A stretch of 64,000 nucleotides of DNA from Oscillospiraceae bacterium. GTDB lineage: Bacteria; Bacillota; Clostridia; Oscillospirales; CAG-382. Positions 1 to 7,912 of the stretch are shown piece by piece (positions within the stretch are counted from its first letter, which is position 1; each line of letters begins with the position of its first letter). The translations under genes were made by a program, and so were the position numbers. Under the pieces are notes generated by a model. That model ran no database searches, had not been told where the DNA came from, and worked only from the letters and a program-made list of their open reading frames with translations. Location of the stretch: assembly GCA_015064895.1 (NCBI GenBank), contig SVRI01000007.1, forward strand, positions 1 to 64,000, given 5' to 3'.

Positions 1-338
1 ATACTCTGACAGTCGGGTATTGAAAACAGCTTTGATTTAATCGAATGACCTTTAACGGGAAAAGCATCGTCTTTTCCGACAATCATTTCCCAGGGTATAC
101 GTTTAACATTATCAAAAAGCTCGGTAAAGGTCTCCGCCTTAAAGGAAGCAAGTTCGATAAAGAGTCGTTCTGCACATCTGAAATTAATGTTACAGCGTGC
201 GACGGCATCGGCACTGCCTTTAAAATACACTCTGCCGTCTATTGTGTCAACTCTTTCATATCCGAGTTCGTCTATTTCCTCTCCGACAAGTCTTTCTAAG
301 CCGAAAAGACAGGTCGCAACGTAGTTAAAATTTGCCAT
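1..338 (-). CDS. THUMP-domain class I SAM-dependent rRNA methyltransferase (N-terminal part)
   Basis: The gene starts at ATG 338 on the minus strand and stays open to the window edge, so only the first 112 residues are present. The protein begins MANFNYVATCLFGLERLV and later has the segments ERLFIELASFKAETF and FPVKGHSIKSKL. These are the ferredoxin-like and THUMP parts of the RlmL/YpsC family, which methylates guanine in 23S rRNA. The methyltransferase domain itself lies outside the window. The ribosome binding site AAAGGTGA is at 343-350. A terminator-like hairpin sits just upstream of it (353-384), so the gene either depends on readthrough or is attenuated. The family assignment rests on the characteristic N-terminal sequence. 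Confidence 0.85.
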   Translation of the reverse strand, partial: MANFNYVATCLFGLERLVGEEIDELGYERVDTIDGRVYFKGSADAVARCNINFRCAERLFIELASFKAETFTELFDNVKRIPWEMIVGKDDAFPVKGHSIKSKLFSIPDCQS

Positions 339-352
339 TTAATCACCTTTAG

Positions 353-384
353 CAAAAAGGATTGTGACAAACAGACACAATCCT
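353..384 (-). terminator. Hairpin terminator or attenuator ahead of the THUMP methyltransferase gene
   Basis: On the minus strand AGGATTGTG and CACAATCCT form a 9-bp perfect stem with a 9-nt loop, followed by TTTTT. It ends the preceding minus-strand membrane-protein gene. Because it lies only 3 nt before the next gene's ribosome binding site, it could also act as an attenuator. Confidence 0.75.
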
Positions 385-393
385 CATTGAGAT

Positions 394-879
394 TTATTTG
401 TTTTCTTCCTTCTTGACATTTTTATAAACATTTTCATACTTTAGTTCTTTTTCAACCGCCGTCTTTTTAACGGCACCGAGCAAAAGAACAACCAAGGCAC
501 AAATAACATACGCAACAACGAATCCAAACGAAATCATCAATAGCGAATATGCCATGTTATGGCTGTTTGTTTCTACATGATTTTTGAGAGTTCCTCTTAA
601 AAACCACGTTCCGATAAAGGAAGCATAAGTAAGCACAAACTGTACGCACCTGCGGATAATCGTATTGTTCTTAATGAAGTCAGCAATAAGAAACGACAAA
701 GCAAAAAACAAAGAAATAATAGCAAACGTAAATATCTGATTAACCGTTAAATACTTAGAAAGCTCGTCAGACTTGTTGAAAAGTCCCACAAATGCCATTA
801 CAAGTGTCAACAGAGAAAAACAGGTAAAAGTTCTGACAAAAAACTTTCGAATCATTTCAAATATCACATTAAATTTCAT
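394..879 (-). CDS. Four-helix membrane protein of unknown function (DUF3021-like)
   Basis: The protein has 161 residues with four strongly hydrophobic segments and a short charged C-terminal tail rich in lysine and glutamate. The size and spacing resemble DUF3021-type membrane proteins, but I see no diagnostic motif, so the family is tentative. I chose ATG 879 because AAAGGTGG lies about 8 nt upstream. An in-frame extension to 930 has no ribosome binding site and would run through a palindrome (911-927). A strong hairpin terminator follows the gene, so it is probably monocistronic. The palindrome in its promoter region suggests a dedicated regulator. Confidence 0.6.
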   Translation of the reverse strand: MKFNVIFEMIRKFFVRTFTCFSLLTLVMAFVGLFNKSDELSKYLTVNQIFTFAIISLFFALSFLIADFIKNNTIIRRCVQFVLTYASFIGTWFLRGTLKNHVETNSHNMAYSLLMISFGFVVAYVICALVVLLLGAVKKTAVEKELKYENVYKNVKKEENK

Positions 880-910
880 GGACAATCCACCTTTCCTACA
901 TATATTATCA

Positions 911-927
911 CATATTGAATCAATATG
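911..927. promoter_or_regulatory. Perfect 8+1+8 palindrome, candidate operator
   Basis: CATATTGAATCAATATG is a perfect inverted repeat of two 8-mers around one base. It lies 32-48 nt upstream of the membrane-protein start at 879, next to a GATAAT-like -10 on the minus strand. Placement and symmetry fit a dimeric repressor site. The regulator is unknown. Confidence 0.5.
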
Positions 928-991
928 CAAAACAAATAGTAAAAATTTAGATTAACTTTTTGTAAACTGTTGTCAATTTCTGTTTTTTACA

Positions 992-1020
992 TTGAAATAA
1001 ATTGAAAATTGATTTATAAT
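992..1020 (+). promoter_or_regulatory. Sigma-A type promoter for the 1044-3208 operon
   Basis: TTGAAA (992-997), a 17-nt spacer and TATAAT (1015-1020) lie 24 nt before the ATG at 1044. Confidence 0.75.
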
Positions 1021-1043
1021 AAAATACTGAAAGGCGGTGCAGC

Positions 1044-1556
1044 ATGAGAAAAGAAACAAAGAATATAACTCTTTCCGCTCTGTTATCATCACTCATCGTT
1101 GTACTTATAGTACTGGGTACTTTTGTGGAGCTTCTTGACATAACAGTAGCCGCGATTTGTTCTCTCATTGTGTTCGTAATTAAAATTGAATGCGGCGGTA
1201 AATACCCGTTTCTTGTTTTTCTTACATCAAGCGTGCTTGCACTTATTTTTGTGCCCATGTCTACCGCAACACTGTATTTTATCGGTTTCTTCGGTTACTA
1301 TCCCATTCTGAAGTTTGTCTTCAAAAAAATGCCGAAAGCCCTCAGAAAGATAATATGTGTTTTGATATTCAACATTTCAATGTGTATTCTTATGTTTTGC
1401 TTCAAAACTATATTTGCACTTCAGAATGAGCCGTGGCAGATATATGTCGCTTTACTTGTAACTTCTAACATTTTCTTTATTTGCTTTGATTATTTACTCG
1501 ATGTGTTTATTTTTATATACATTAAAAAAATCCGCCCAAAATTCAAAAAGCATTAA
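1044..1556 (+). CDS. Conserved integral membrane protein, possibly ECF-transporter S-component-like
   Basis: This 170-residue protein is almost wholly hydrophobic, with about five or six membrane segments and a basic C-terminus ending KKIRPKFKKH. The organisation, with a glycine/proline-containing loop (IECGGKYPF) after the second helix, resembles small clostridial membrane proteins that are sometimes labelled ECF S-components. No substrate can be named. AAGGCGG precedes the start by about 7 nt. It is first in an operon with a HAD phosphatase (9-nt gap) and a DHH phosphoesterase (4-nt overlap). Confidence 0.55.
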   Translation: MRKETKNITLSALLSSLIVVLIVLGTFVELLDITVAAICSLIVFVIKIECGGKYPFLVFLTSSVLALIFVPMSTATLYFIGFFGYYPILKFVFKKMPKALRKIICVLIFNISMCILMFCFKTIFALQNEPWQIYVALLVTSNIFFICFDYLLDVFIFIYIKKIRPKFKKH

Positions 1557-1565
1557 GGTGATATC

Positions 1566-2213
1566 ATGAATTTTAAATACGCAGTTTTCGACCTTGACGG
1601 CACTCTTCTCGACACCCAGAAATACTGGGACAAGTATGAAAGGGAAATACTCGGCAAACGTTTCGGAATAGATATGTTCAACGATGAAAACGGGAACTAT
1701 ATTCCTTTCACCGGTCTTAAAGCCATGTTTGACAGGGCAATGAAATTAACAGGCAAAACAATAAGTCTTGATGAGGTAATAGACGAGCTTTACGATTTAA
1801 TGCGTGAAGTATACAGAAACGGCAATATAGAAACCATGCCAAGAGCTCTGGATTTTCTGAAAGCACTTAAAGCACAAGGCATAAAAACTGCCATTGCTAC
1901 TGCAACTAACATTGATGTCTGCAAACCCGCCCTTGAACGAATGGGGCTTCTTCCCTATCTTGATGAGCTTGTATGTACAGATTACGTAGGTAAAAATAAG
2001 AACCATCCCGATGTATTCGACAGAGCCATGGAGCTTATAGGCGGAAACAAAGAAGAAACTATGGTTTTTGAAGATTCGCTATATGCCGCAAACACATTAA
2101 AGAAAAACGGTTTCAGATATACAATCATTGAGGAAGAAGGAAGCCTTTGCTGTATTGATGAGCTAAAAGACGGATGCGAAAATTACATTAAAAGCTACGA
2201 GGAATTATTATGA
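1566..2213 (+). CDS. HAD-superfamily phosphatase, beta-phosphoglucomutase-like
   Basis: The protein has 215 residues. Motif I FDLDGTLLDT near residue 8 carries the nucleophile and acid/base aspartates. Motif II lies in the IKTAIATAT stretch, a lysine follows in TDYVGKNKNHPD, and motif IV is VFEDS. A helical cap sits between motifs I and II, as in subfamily I enzymes that act on small phosphorylated metabolites. The substrate cannot be read from sequence. AAGGTGAT precedes the ATG. The stop overlaps the next start by 4 nt (ATGA), so the gene is translationally coupled to the DHH phosphoesterase. Confidence 0.85.
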   Translation: MNFKYAVFDLDGTLLDTQKYWDKYEREILGKRFGIDMFNDENGNYIPFTGLKAMFDRAMKLTGKTISLDEVIDELYDLMREVYRNGNIETMPRALDFLKALKAQGIKTAIATATNIDVCKPALERMGLLPYLDELVCTDYVGKNKNHPDVFDRAMELIGGNKEETMVFEDSLYAANTLKKNGFRYTIIEEEGSLCCIDELKDGCENYIKSYEELL

Positions 2214-3208
2214 ATGAAACTATAACAAGCGTTTCCAGATTTTTACTTGAAAACGACAATTATGTAATCGGTGTTCATGCAAATCCCGACGGCGACTGCT
2301 TCGGTTCAGCCTGCGGTCTTTCGGGCGCTCTCAAAAAACTCGGCAAAAAGGCTTTGATTCTTTCACCAAATCCTGTACCCAAAAGACTTTTGTTTCTTAA
2401 TTACTCTGACACAGAAGTATTGGAAAGCCGAGAGGGTTATGACAAAATCAAGGACGAGAAGCACACATACATTACGGTAGATGTCGCTTCCGACCACCTG
2501 CTCGGAGAAGTTGCAGATGTTTTTCATCAGAACAACAAATTTGCAATAGACCACCACGAAAAGAATACTATTACTGCTGAAAAGCTCTACCTTGATAGTA
2601 CAGCGTCAGCGGCAGGCGAAATAGTTTACAAGATTATCTGCGAGCTTGAAGAATGGACAAATGAATCAATATGGGACGAAAGAATAGCAAGCTCTGTTTT
2701 CGGTGCGATAAGCTCTGACACAGGCTGTTTCAAGTACGGAAATACAACACCCGAAACCCACAGAATTGCGGCATCATTGCTTGAAAAGAATACTGACAGT
2801 CGGGACATTAACTACCGTTTATTTGACTTGAAATCTTCGGTTCAGATAGCTGTTGAAAGCCTTGCGTACAGCAATCTTGAATACTATGAAAACGGTAAGA
2901 TTTCTTTTATTTATCTTTCAAACCAAATGCTTGAATCAATCGGTGCAAAGGTGAGCGACACAGAAACCGTAAGCCAGCTTGGCAGAGGCATCGAGGGTGT
3001 TCAGATTGCGGCATTTATGAGAGACAAAGCAGAGGGTGAATATAAAATTTCGGTAAGATGCAATATTGATACTGATTTATCTGTTCTTTGTGCTTCTCTC
3101 GGTATCGGCGGCGGTCATAAGAAGGCGGCAGGATGTACTGTTTTTACCGATAGTCCGCAGAAAGCAAAGGAAATGTTTTTGGAAAAGGCAAAAGATTATA
3201 TTGAATAG
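2210..3208 (+). CDS. DHH-family phosphoesterase, NrnA-like nano-RNase / pAp phosphatase
   Basis: The protein has 332 residues, normal for NrnA. The N-terminal DHH domain shows VHANPDGDCFGSA (metal ligands) and the signature DHH in AIDHHEKN near residue 118. The C-terminal DHHA1 domain ends with GGGHKKAAG, the substrate-binding glycine motif. NrnA-type enzymes degrade 2-5 nt RNAs or linear dinucleotides such as pApA, and can dephosphorylate pAp. No membrane or PAS/GGDEF segment is present, so this is not the GdpP type. It is last in its operon and is followed by a bidirectional terminator. Confidence 0.88.
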   Translation: MNETITSVSRFLLENDNYVIGVHANPDGDCFGSACGLSGALKKLGKKALILSPNPVPKRLLFLNYSDTEVLESREGYDKIKDEKHTYITVDVASDHLLGEVADVFHQNNKFAIDHHEKNTITAEKLYLDSTASAAGEIVYKIICELEEWTNESIWDERIASSVFGAISSDTGCFKYGNTTPETHRIAASLLEKNTDSRDINYRLFDLKSSVQIAVESLAYSNLEYYENGKISFIYLSNQMLESIGAKVSDTETVSQLGRGIEGVQIAAFMRDKAEGEYKISVRCNIDTDLSVLCASLGIGGGHKKAAGCTVFTDSPQKAKEMFLEKAKDYIE

Positions 3209-3210
3209 CA

Positions 3211-3243
3211 AAAACGGCACAGATTTTCCTGTGCCGTTTTTTA
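3211..3243. terminator. Bidirectional rho-independent terminator
   Basis: AAAACGGCACAG and CTGTGCCGTTTT form a 12-bp stem with a short loop. T-runs occur on both strands. It separates the DHH operon from the convergent murF-ddl operon. Confidence 0.9.
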
Positions 3244-3255
3244 ACGTGCAATTAA

Positions 3256-3513
3256 TTACAATACGCAATCAAAACAAATCTTATCAATATTCAACCTAAG
3301 CGTTGTATTGTTTCCAAAGTCAAAATCAAGCAATTCTTCAATAGTGCCTTTGAAAACTTCCTTCTTCAACTTACAATCGGAAAGGTGCATAATCTGAATT
3401 TCTTTACTGTCAACATTCTCTAAATCATAGTACAGAAAATATGGGACAGAATCAAAAGTAAGCTCAAATTCTCTGCCTTCGTATACATATGTTAGAAATT
3501 CGTTAAGTTTCAT
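3256..3513 (-). CDS. Small hypothetical protein at the end of the murF-ddl operon
   Basis: This is an 85-residue acidic protein without membrane segments. I recognise no domain. It begins MKLNEFLTYVYEG, is rich in aspartate and aromatics (YFLYYDLENVD), and ends CFDCVL. ATG 3513 is chosen because GGAGGA (3521-3526) sits 7 nt upstream; a possible TTG at 3528 would overlap that site. It begins 24 nt after the ddl stop and precedes the shared terminator, so it is probably co-transcribed. Function unknown. Confidence 0.6.
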   Translation of the reverse strand: MKLNEFLTYVYEGREFELTFDSVPYFLYYDLENVDSKEIQIMHLSDCKLKKEVFKGTIEELLDFDFGNNTTLRLNIDKICFDCVL

Positions 3514-3537
3514 GAATATATCCTCCAAAACATAAAA

Positions 3538-4755
3538 CTATGCCTTTCCACCTCTTGAAAGAGTGATCCCCTGAAGAATATTTGTATCAAACGAGAAGTT
3601 AAGCTCACCCTGTTCACGTTCTCTCTTGAATGCAAGCTTTACAAGGTCATCGAGAAGTGTGCTGAAACTCTTACCCGAAGCTTCCCAGAGATAGAATGAA
3701 AGCGAGCCGGGGATTGTGTTAAGCTCATTTACATAGAGTTCTTCTGTTACTGTGTTATAAAGGAAGTCTACTCTTGTAACACCGCTGCAACCGAGTCCTT
3801 GGAATGCCGCCTTTGCGAAGAAACGTACCTTTTCTTCGAGTTCCTTTGAAATTTCAGCAGGAAGTTTGCGTTTTAGGTCAGCCATGCCGCTTGAACCCTT
3901 GCTTCCGCCAACCTTTGTACCGAGCTTTGAATCCTTACTGCCTCCGCTAAGGTATTTATCGGAATAGCTGAGGATTTCATCACCGCCGACGGGTTCTTCA
4001 CAGACAGATGTTTCGGCATCATATATGTCACCGAGAACCGAACAGTTGATTTCCTTTAAGTTTTCAACGGCGTTTTCTATAAGAACGACATTGGCAAAAC
4101 CAAAGGCATAGTCAAGTGCTTTGTCGAGGTCTTCCCTATTCTTTGCCTTCTTGATGCCGACACTTGAGCCGAGATTTACAGGCTTTACGATTACAGGATA
4201 CATTGTTTTTTCTTCAATAAGGTTGAGTACAGCATCGCCGTCAACAGAATACTGCTTAGAGTTTACGGTCACACAGTCGAGTACGGGTATGCCTTTAGCC
4301 TTCATAATAAGCTTACTTGCTTCCTTATCCATGCAGACAGCACTTGAAAACACATCACAGCCTGCATACGGAATACCCAGTGCATGAAGATACCCCTGAA
4401 GCGTTCCGTCTTCGACGTTTGTGCCGTGAACAACGGGAAGTGCCACTTCAATTGTGTCAACAACATTGTTGCCTAACTTTTTAGCAGGATATCTGATAAG
4501 GCTGAAGTTGTTGCCATCTTTGATGAGATTAACTCTAACGGCCGTTTCAAGCAATTTCTTTATATCCTTATAGGCTTCAATTTCGCCGACGTTACCGCCT
4601 GCGTACATTTCACCGTTCTTTGTTATGTAAACGGGTACAGGCTCATACTTATCGGCATCAAATGCGTAAACAGCCTGAAGTCCCGAGATTACAGAAACCT
4701 CGTGTTCAACGCTCTTACCGCCGAAAAATACGCCGACCTTAATCTTGTCTGACAT
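3538..4755 (-). CDS. ddl: D-alanine--D-alanine ligase
   Basis: This cytoplasmic ATP-grasp ligase joins two D-alanines for the peptidoglycan stem peptide. The 405-residue protein starts with VGVFFGGKSVEHEVSVISG. It has VVHGTNVEDGTLQGYL (first substrate region), VIVKPVNLGSSVGIKKA (ATP-grasp core) and VNELNTIPGSLSFYLWEA (metal and D-Ala site). The omega-loop region contains a Ser/Gly/Lys-rich stretch of about 20 residues before GMADLKRKLPAEI. ATG 4755 follows AGAGGAA by 5 nt. It lies 26 nt after the MurF-like ligase gene, whose enzyme adds the D-Ala-D-Ala made here. Confidence 0.93.
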   Translation of the reverse strand: MSDKIKVGVFFGGKSVEHEVSVISGLQAVYAFDADKYEPVPVYITKNGEMYAGGNVGEIEAYKDIKKLLETAVRVNLIKDGNNFSLIRYPAKKLGNNVVDTIEVALPVVHGTNVEDGTLQGYLHALGIPYAGCDVFSSAVCMDKEASKLIMKAKGIPVLDCVTVNSKQYSVDGDAVLNLIEEKTMYPVIVKPVNLGSSVGIKKAKNREDLDKALDYAFGFANVVLIENAVENLKEINCSVLGDIYDAETSVCEEPVGGDEILSYSDKYLSGGSKDSKLGTKVGGSKGSSGMADLKRKLPAEISKELEEKVRFFAKAAFQGLGCSGVTRVDFLYNTVTEELYVNELNTIPGSLSFYLWEASGKSFSTLLDDLVKLAFKREREQGELNFSFDTNILQGITLSRGGKA

Positions 4756-4781
4756 GTGTATTCCTCTTTTCAAAATAGAAT

Positions 4782-6317
4782 TTAATAATTATCGGGTAGG
4801 TCATTTTCAAGAAGAACGAACTTCTTTTTATCCGACTCCAACATTCTTGCATATTCAACTGCTTCTTCAACCTTATCAAAGCGAAGGAGCTTTTCTTTCG
4901 GGAAATCCGTAGAATTTGCACCCTCAAAAACATCATCTGCAATTCTGCCGCCGACAAGGAAAATATAGTCACAGTATTTTGTACAATTTACGCCAAACTC
5001 TCTATTTAATTCAGCCTGCTTTTCGCCAAGCTCTATCATACCCGGAGTTACAATGATTTTTGTGCCGTCAAATGAACCGAGCACCTCAAGAGCCGCCTTA
5101 GTACCTGAAGGGTTTGCATTAAAGGCATCGTCAATTATTGTAATATTTCCGCCGTCTATCATCTGAAGCCTATGAGGTACACTTTCAAGTCGTTTTACCG
5201 CAAGTACAAGGTCGCTTTCTTCAACGCCCATATCAATTGCAATTGCTATACATCCCGCAAGATTCTGAACATTGTGATTGCCGAGAAGCTTAGTGGAAAA
5301 ATGAATTTTATTGCCATTGTATGTAACATCAAAATCCGTACCTTTTTCGGAAAGTGTGATATTTGATGCAAGACAAGAAGCGTTTTCATATTCACAGCCG
5401 AATGAAACGATATCTTTACCTGCCTTTGCGTTTCTTATAAGTTCATTGTCATAGTTGAGATAAACCTTACCGCCTTCGGGAATTGCATCGTAAAGTTCAA
5501 ACTTTGTATTAACAACATTTTCAATAGTCTTAAAGCTCTCCAAATGCTGAGGACCAACAGACGAAATAAGACCCATATGAGGGTGAACAATATCGCAGAG
5601 TTCCTTGATATCGCCGATGTTCTTTGCCCCCATTTCGCAAACAAAGATTTCATGGGAATTCTTAAGGTGCTCCCTGACGGTCTTTACAACACCCATAGGA
5701 GTATTATAGCTTGCAGGAGTCATAAGGACATTGTACTTTGTTGACAGAAGCTTTGTAAGGAAATACTTACAGCTTGTTTTGCCGTAGCTTCCCGTAATGC
5801 CGATTATTGTAAGATTCTTACGTCCTTCAAGGATTTTCTTTGCATCCTTAATAAAACCGTTCTTTATTGCCTTTTCAACGGGAGAATTTATAATATCCGC
5901 AAAAAGAACCACAAAGTTCACAAGCACAAATCCGAGTGCCGAAACAAAATGACAGTACGGAACAAGGAAAGATACCGCAACAAGTGCGGAGTAAATAACA
6001 ATAATCGTTGTAAAAAGTCTCTTTATTCTTGCCGTATACACAAATGGCTTTTTTGCAGGCCGCGGCAAAAACATTAAAACTGTCAGAACATTTAGTATTG
6101 AAGCAATGGAAAGAGTAAACTTATTTTCAAAAATAACAAGCACAAAAGCAATAAATGCAAATGTCATCTTTGCGGAAATTGCACCAAGTATATCGTTGTG
6201 CCATCTCATATGTCCGTCTCTGTGATAGCCGTTAAGCTGGAACATGTGCATAAAGAATATAGCAGCAAATATAAAAGCAACGGCTGCAGTTACGTGGTAG
6301 ATAATAGGATAAATCAT
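4782..6317 (-). CDS. MurF-like UDP-MurNAc-tripeptide--D-Ala-D-Ala ligase with N-terminal membrane domain
   Basis: The C-terminal ~360 residues are a Mur ligase: ATP loop GITGSYGKTSCKYF near residue 175, the PVE..NGF linker before it, central domain with SVGPQHLESFKT and LNYDN, and third domain with IDDAFNANPSG and TPGMIELG. MurF attaches D-Ala-D-Ala to the UDP-MurNAc tripeptide. The first ~155 residues are unusual for MurF: four or five hydrophobic segments beginning MIYPIIYHVTAAVAFIF, which should anchor the enzyme in the membrane. GGAG precedes ATG 6317. It is flanked by the alpha/beta hydrolase gene (13-nt gap) and ddl. I am sure of the Mur ligase fold, less sure it is the only MurF in the cell. 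Confidence 0.82.
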   Translation of the reverse strand: MIYPIIYHVTAAVAFIFAAIFFMHMFQLNGYHRDGHMRWHNDILGAISAKMTFAFIAFVLVIFENKFTLSIASILNVLTVLMFLPRPAKKPFVYTARIKRLFTTIIVIYSALVAVSFLVPYCHFVSALGFVLVNFVVLFADIINSPVEKAIKNGFIKDAKKILEGRKNLTIIGITGSYGKTSCKYFLTKLLSTKYNVLMTPASYNTPMGVVKTVREHLKNSHEIFVCEMGAKNIGDIKELCDIVHPHMGLISSVGPQHLESFKTIENVVNTKFELYDAIPEGGKVYLNYDNELIRNAKAGKDIVSFGCEYENASCLASNITLSEKGTDFDVTYNGNKIHFSTKLLGNHNVQNLAGCIAIAIDMGVEESDLVLAVKRLESVPHRLQMIDGGNITIIDDAFNANPSGTKAALEVLGSFDGTKIIVTPGMIELGEKQAELNREFGVNCTKYCDYIFLVGGRIADDVFEGANSTDFPKEKLLRFDKVEEAVEYARMLESDKKKFVLLENDLPDNY

Positions 6318-6330
6318 AATCTTCTCCGTT

Positions 6331-7104
6331 TTATTTTATGTTAAAGAAGGATTTTAGCACATTAGCAGTAAGCGTCGGTGCTTGTGCAAAGGAAAAATGA
6401 CCTGCTTTAGGAATTGTCACAAGACCGCAATCGCATATTCCCTTTTCAAGCACTTTCGCACAGGAAAGCGGTGTATCATTATCGTTTTCCCCCCAGATAA
6501 GAAGGGTTGGATTCTTAATATCCGACAGCTTATTTGTATAATCACAAGGCAAAACCTTAATCATACTCTGACGCATAATATCGGATGCTGCGGCATAGTC
6601 GGCAGAGCCGAATTTTTTCTTGAGTTTATCCAGTGCGTCAGGGAACATTTTCTTAACAGGAGCAAAAGTAACAACACCTTTAAGTATTTTATAAGTGCGT
6701 ATTCTTATACGTTTTGAAAGCTTCTTTTTGACGGGAATGCCCGCAGAATCAAGAAGCACAATTTTTCCTATTTCGAATCCGTAATTTCCCGTAGCAAGCT
6801 CCAAAGCGGTTCTGCCGCCATGGGAATGTCCTATCAAATGTGCTCTATCAATGCCAAGTTCTTTTAAAAGTGCTGCGACAAATTCCGCATAATCTTCAAT
6901 GGAATAAGGAAATGACGGTTCTGTACTTTTTCCAAATCCGGGAAAATCGGGAGCAATTACACGGTAATGCGAAACAAGAGGATTTATGACGGTTCTGTAT
7001 AAATCAGCCCTTGCACCCCAGCCGTGAAGTACCACAACCGTTTCGCCCGTACCCTCATCTATTAAGTTAACGCTCAGTTTATCGCCTTTAAAGTTCAGCT
7101 CCAA
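6331..7104 (-). CDS. Alpha/beta hydrolase
   Basis: This 257-residue single-domain alpha/beta hydrolase has the oxyanion segment VVLHGWGARADLY, the nucleophile elbow GHSHGG (serine near residue 93), a late aspartate in LIWGENDNDTPL and the catalytic histidine in AGHFSFAQAP. There is no signal peptide. The substrate is not predictable. The start is TTG 7104, which follows GAGGT by about 7 nt; the nearby ATG at 7111 is out of frame. It is first in the operon with the MurF-like ligase and ddl, driven by a perfect consensus promoter. A cell-envelope role is only inferred from context. Confidence 0.82.
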   Translation of the reverse strand: MELNFKGDKLSVNLIDEGTGETVVVLHGWGARADLYRTVINPLVSHYRVIAPDFPGFGKSTEPSFPYSIEDYAEFVAALLKELGIDRAHLIGHSHGGRTALELATGNYGFEIGKIVLLDSAGIPVKKKLSKRIRIRTYKILKGVVTFAPVKKMFPDALDKLKKKFGSADYAAASDIMRQSMIKVLPCDYTNKLSDIKNPTLLIWGENDNDTPLSCAKVLEKGICDCGLVTIPKAGHFSFAQAPTLTANVLKSFFNIK

Positions 7105-7140
7105 AGCACATACCTCACACGTTTTACAATATATAGTATC

Positions 7141-7169
7141 ATTATACGTTCGGATGGAAGTTTTGTCAA
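7141..7169 (-). promoter_or_regulatory. Perfect consensus sigma-A promoter for the hydrolase-murF-ddl operon
   Basis: On the minus strand, TTGACA (7169-7164), exactly 17 nt, then TATAAT (7146-7141). It matches the consensus at all 12 positions and lies 37 nt upstream of the TTG start. Confidence 0.85.
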
Positions 7170-7207
7170 TAAGTGTAGTATAAAATTTATATATTTTACA
7201 ACTAATT

Positions 7208-7237
7208 TAGACAAAGAACACATTATTGATTTATAAT
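7208..7237 (+). promoter_or_regulatory. Sigma-A type promoter for the HAD phosphatase at 7262
   Basis: TAGACA (7208-7213), an 18-nt spacer and TATAAT (7232-7237) lie 24 nt before the ATG. Confidence 0.6.
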
Positions 7238-7261
7238 GAACACAGAAACGGAGGATGCAGT

Positions 7262-7912
7262 ATGAAATACACTACAATTCTTTTTGATCTTGACGGTACT
7301 CTTACCGATCCTGCGGTTGGTATCACAGGCGGTGTGGCACATGCACTTGACTACTTTGGAAACAAGTATGACAGCAGAAAACAGCTTGAAGAATTTATCG
7401 GTCCGCCTCTGCGTGAACATTTTATGGAGTTTTGCGGAGTTGACAGAGAAAAAGGCGAAGAATATGTCGCAAAATACAGGGAGTATTACGCTACTGTCGG
7501 CATATATGAAAACAAAGTTTACAATGGCACAGAAGACATGCTGAAAGCACTCAAAGGTGCAGGCAAAAAAATCGTGCTTGCAACTTCAAAGCCCGAAAAA
7601 TTTGCTGGTATTATCCTTGAGCATTTCGGACTTATGCAGTACTTTGATTTTGTTGCCGGCGCACTCATGTCAAACAGCCGAACAAAAAAGGACGAGGTCA
7701 TAGCCTACGCCCTTGAAAATATCGGTGAATATGATAAAAACTCTATTATTATGGTCGGCGACAGAATGCACGATGTGGAAGGTGCCGAAAAATTCGGAAT
7801 AGACACAATCGGCGTAACCTTCGGCTACGGCACATACGAGGAGCTTTACGACAGCGGTGCAAAAATCATAGTAGACACGGTTGAAGAACTCAAAGCAGAG
7901 CTTCTCAAGTAA
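7262..7912 (+). CDS. HAD-superfamily phosphatase, phosphoglycolate-phosphatase-like
   Basis: The 216-residue protein has motif I FDLDGTLTDP near residue 8, motif II in VLATSKP, a conserved lysine after SNSRTKKDE and motif IV GDRMHDVEGA. This matches the PGP-like HAD group with a helical cap. The true substrate is unknown; such enzymes often repair or recycle small phosphates. ATG 7262 is chosen because GGAGG lies 7 nt upstream; an in-frame TTG at 7226 precedes the -10 box. The gene is convergent with the prolyl-tRNA editing gene, whose stop is at the next base. Confidence 0.85.
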   Translation: MKYTTILFDLDGTLTDPAVGITGGVAHALDYFGNKYDSRKQLEEFIGPPLREHFMEFCGVDREKGEEYVAKYREYYATVGIYENKVYNGTEDMLKALKGAGKKIVLATSKPEKFAGIILEHFGLMQYFDFVAGALMSNSRTKKDEVIAYALENIGEYDKNSIIMVGDRMHDVEGAEKFGIDTIGVTFGYGTYEELYDSGAKIIVDTVEELKAELLK

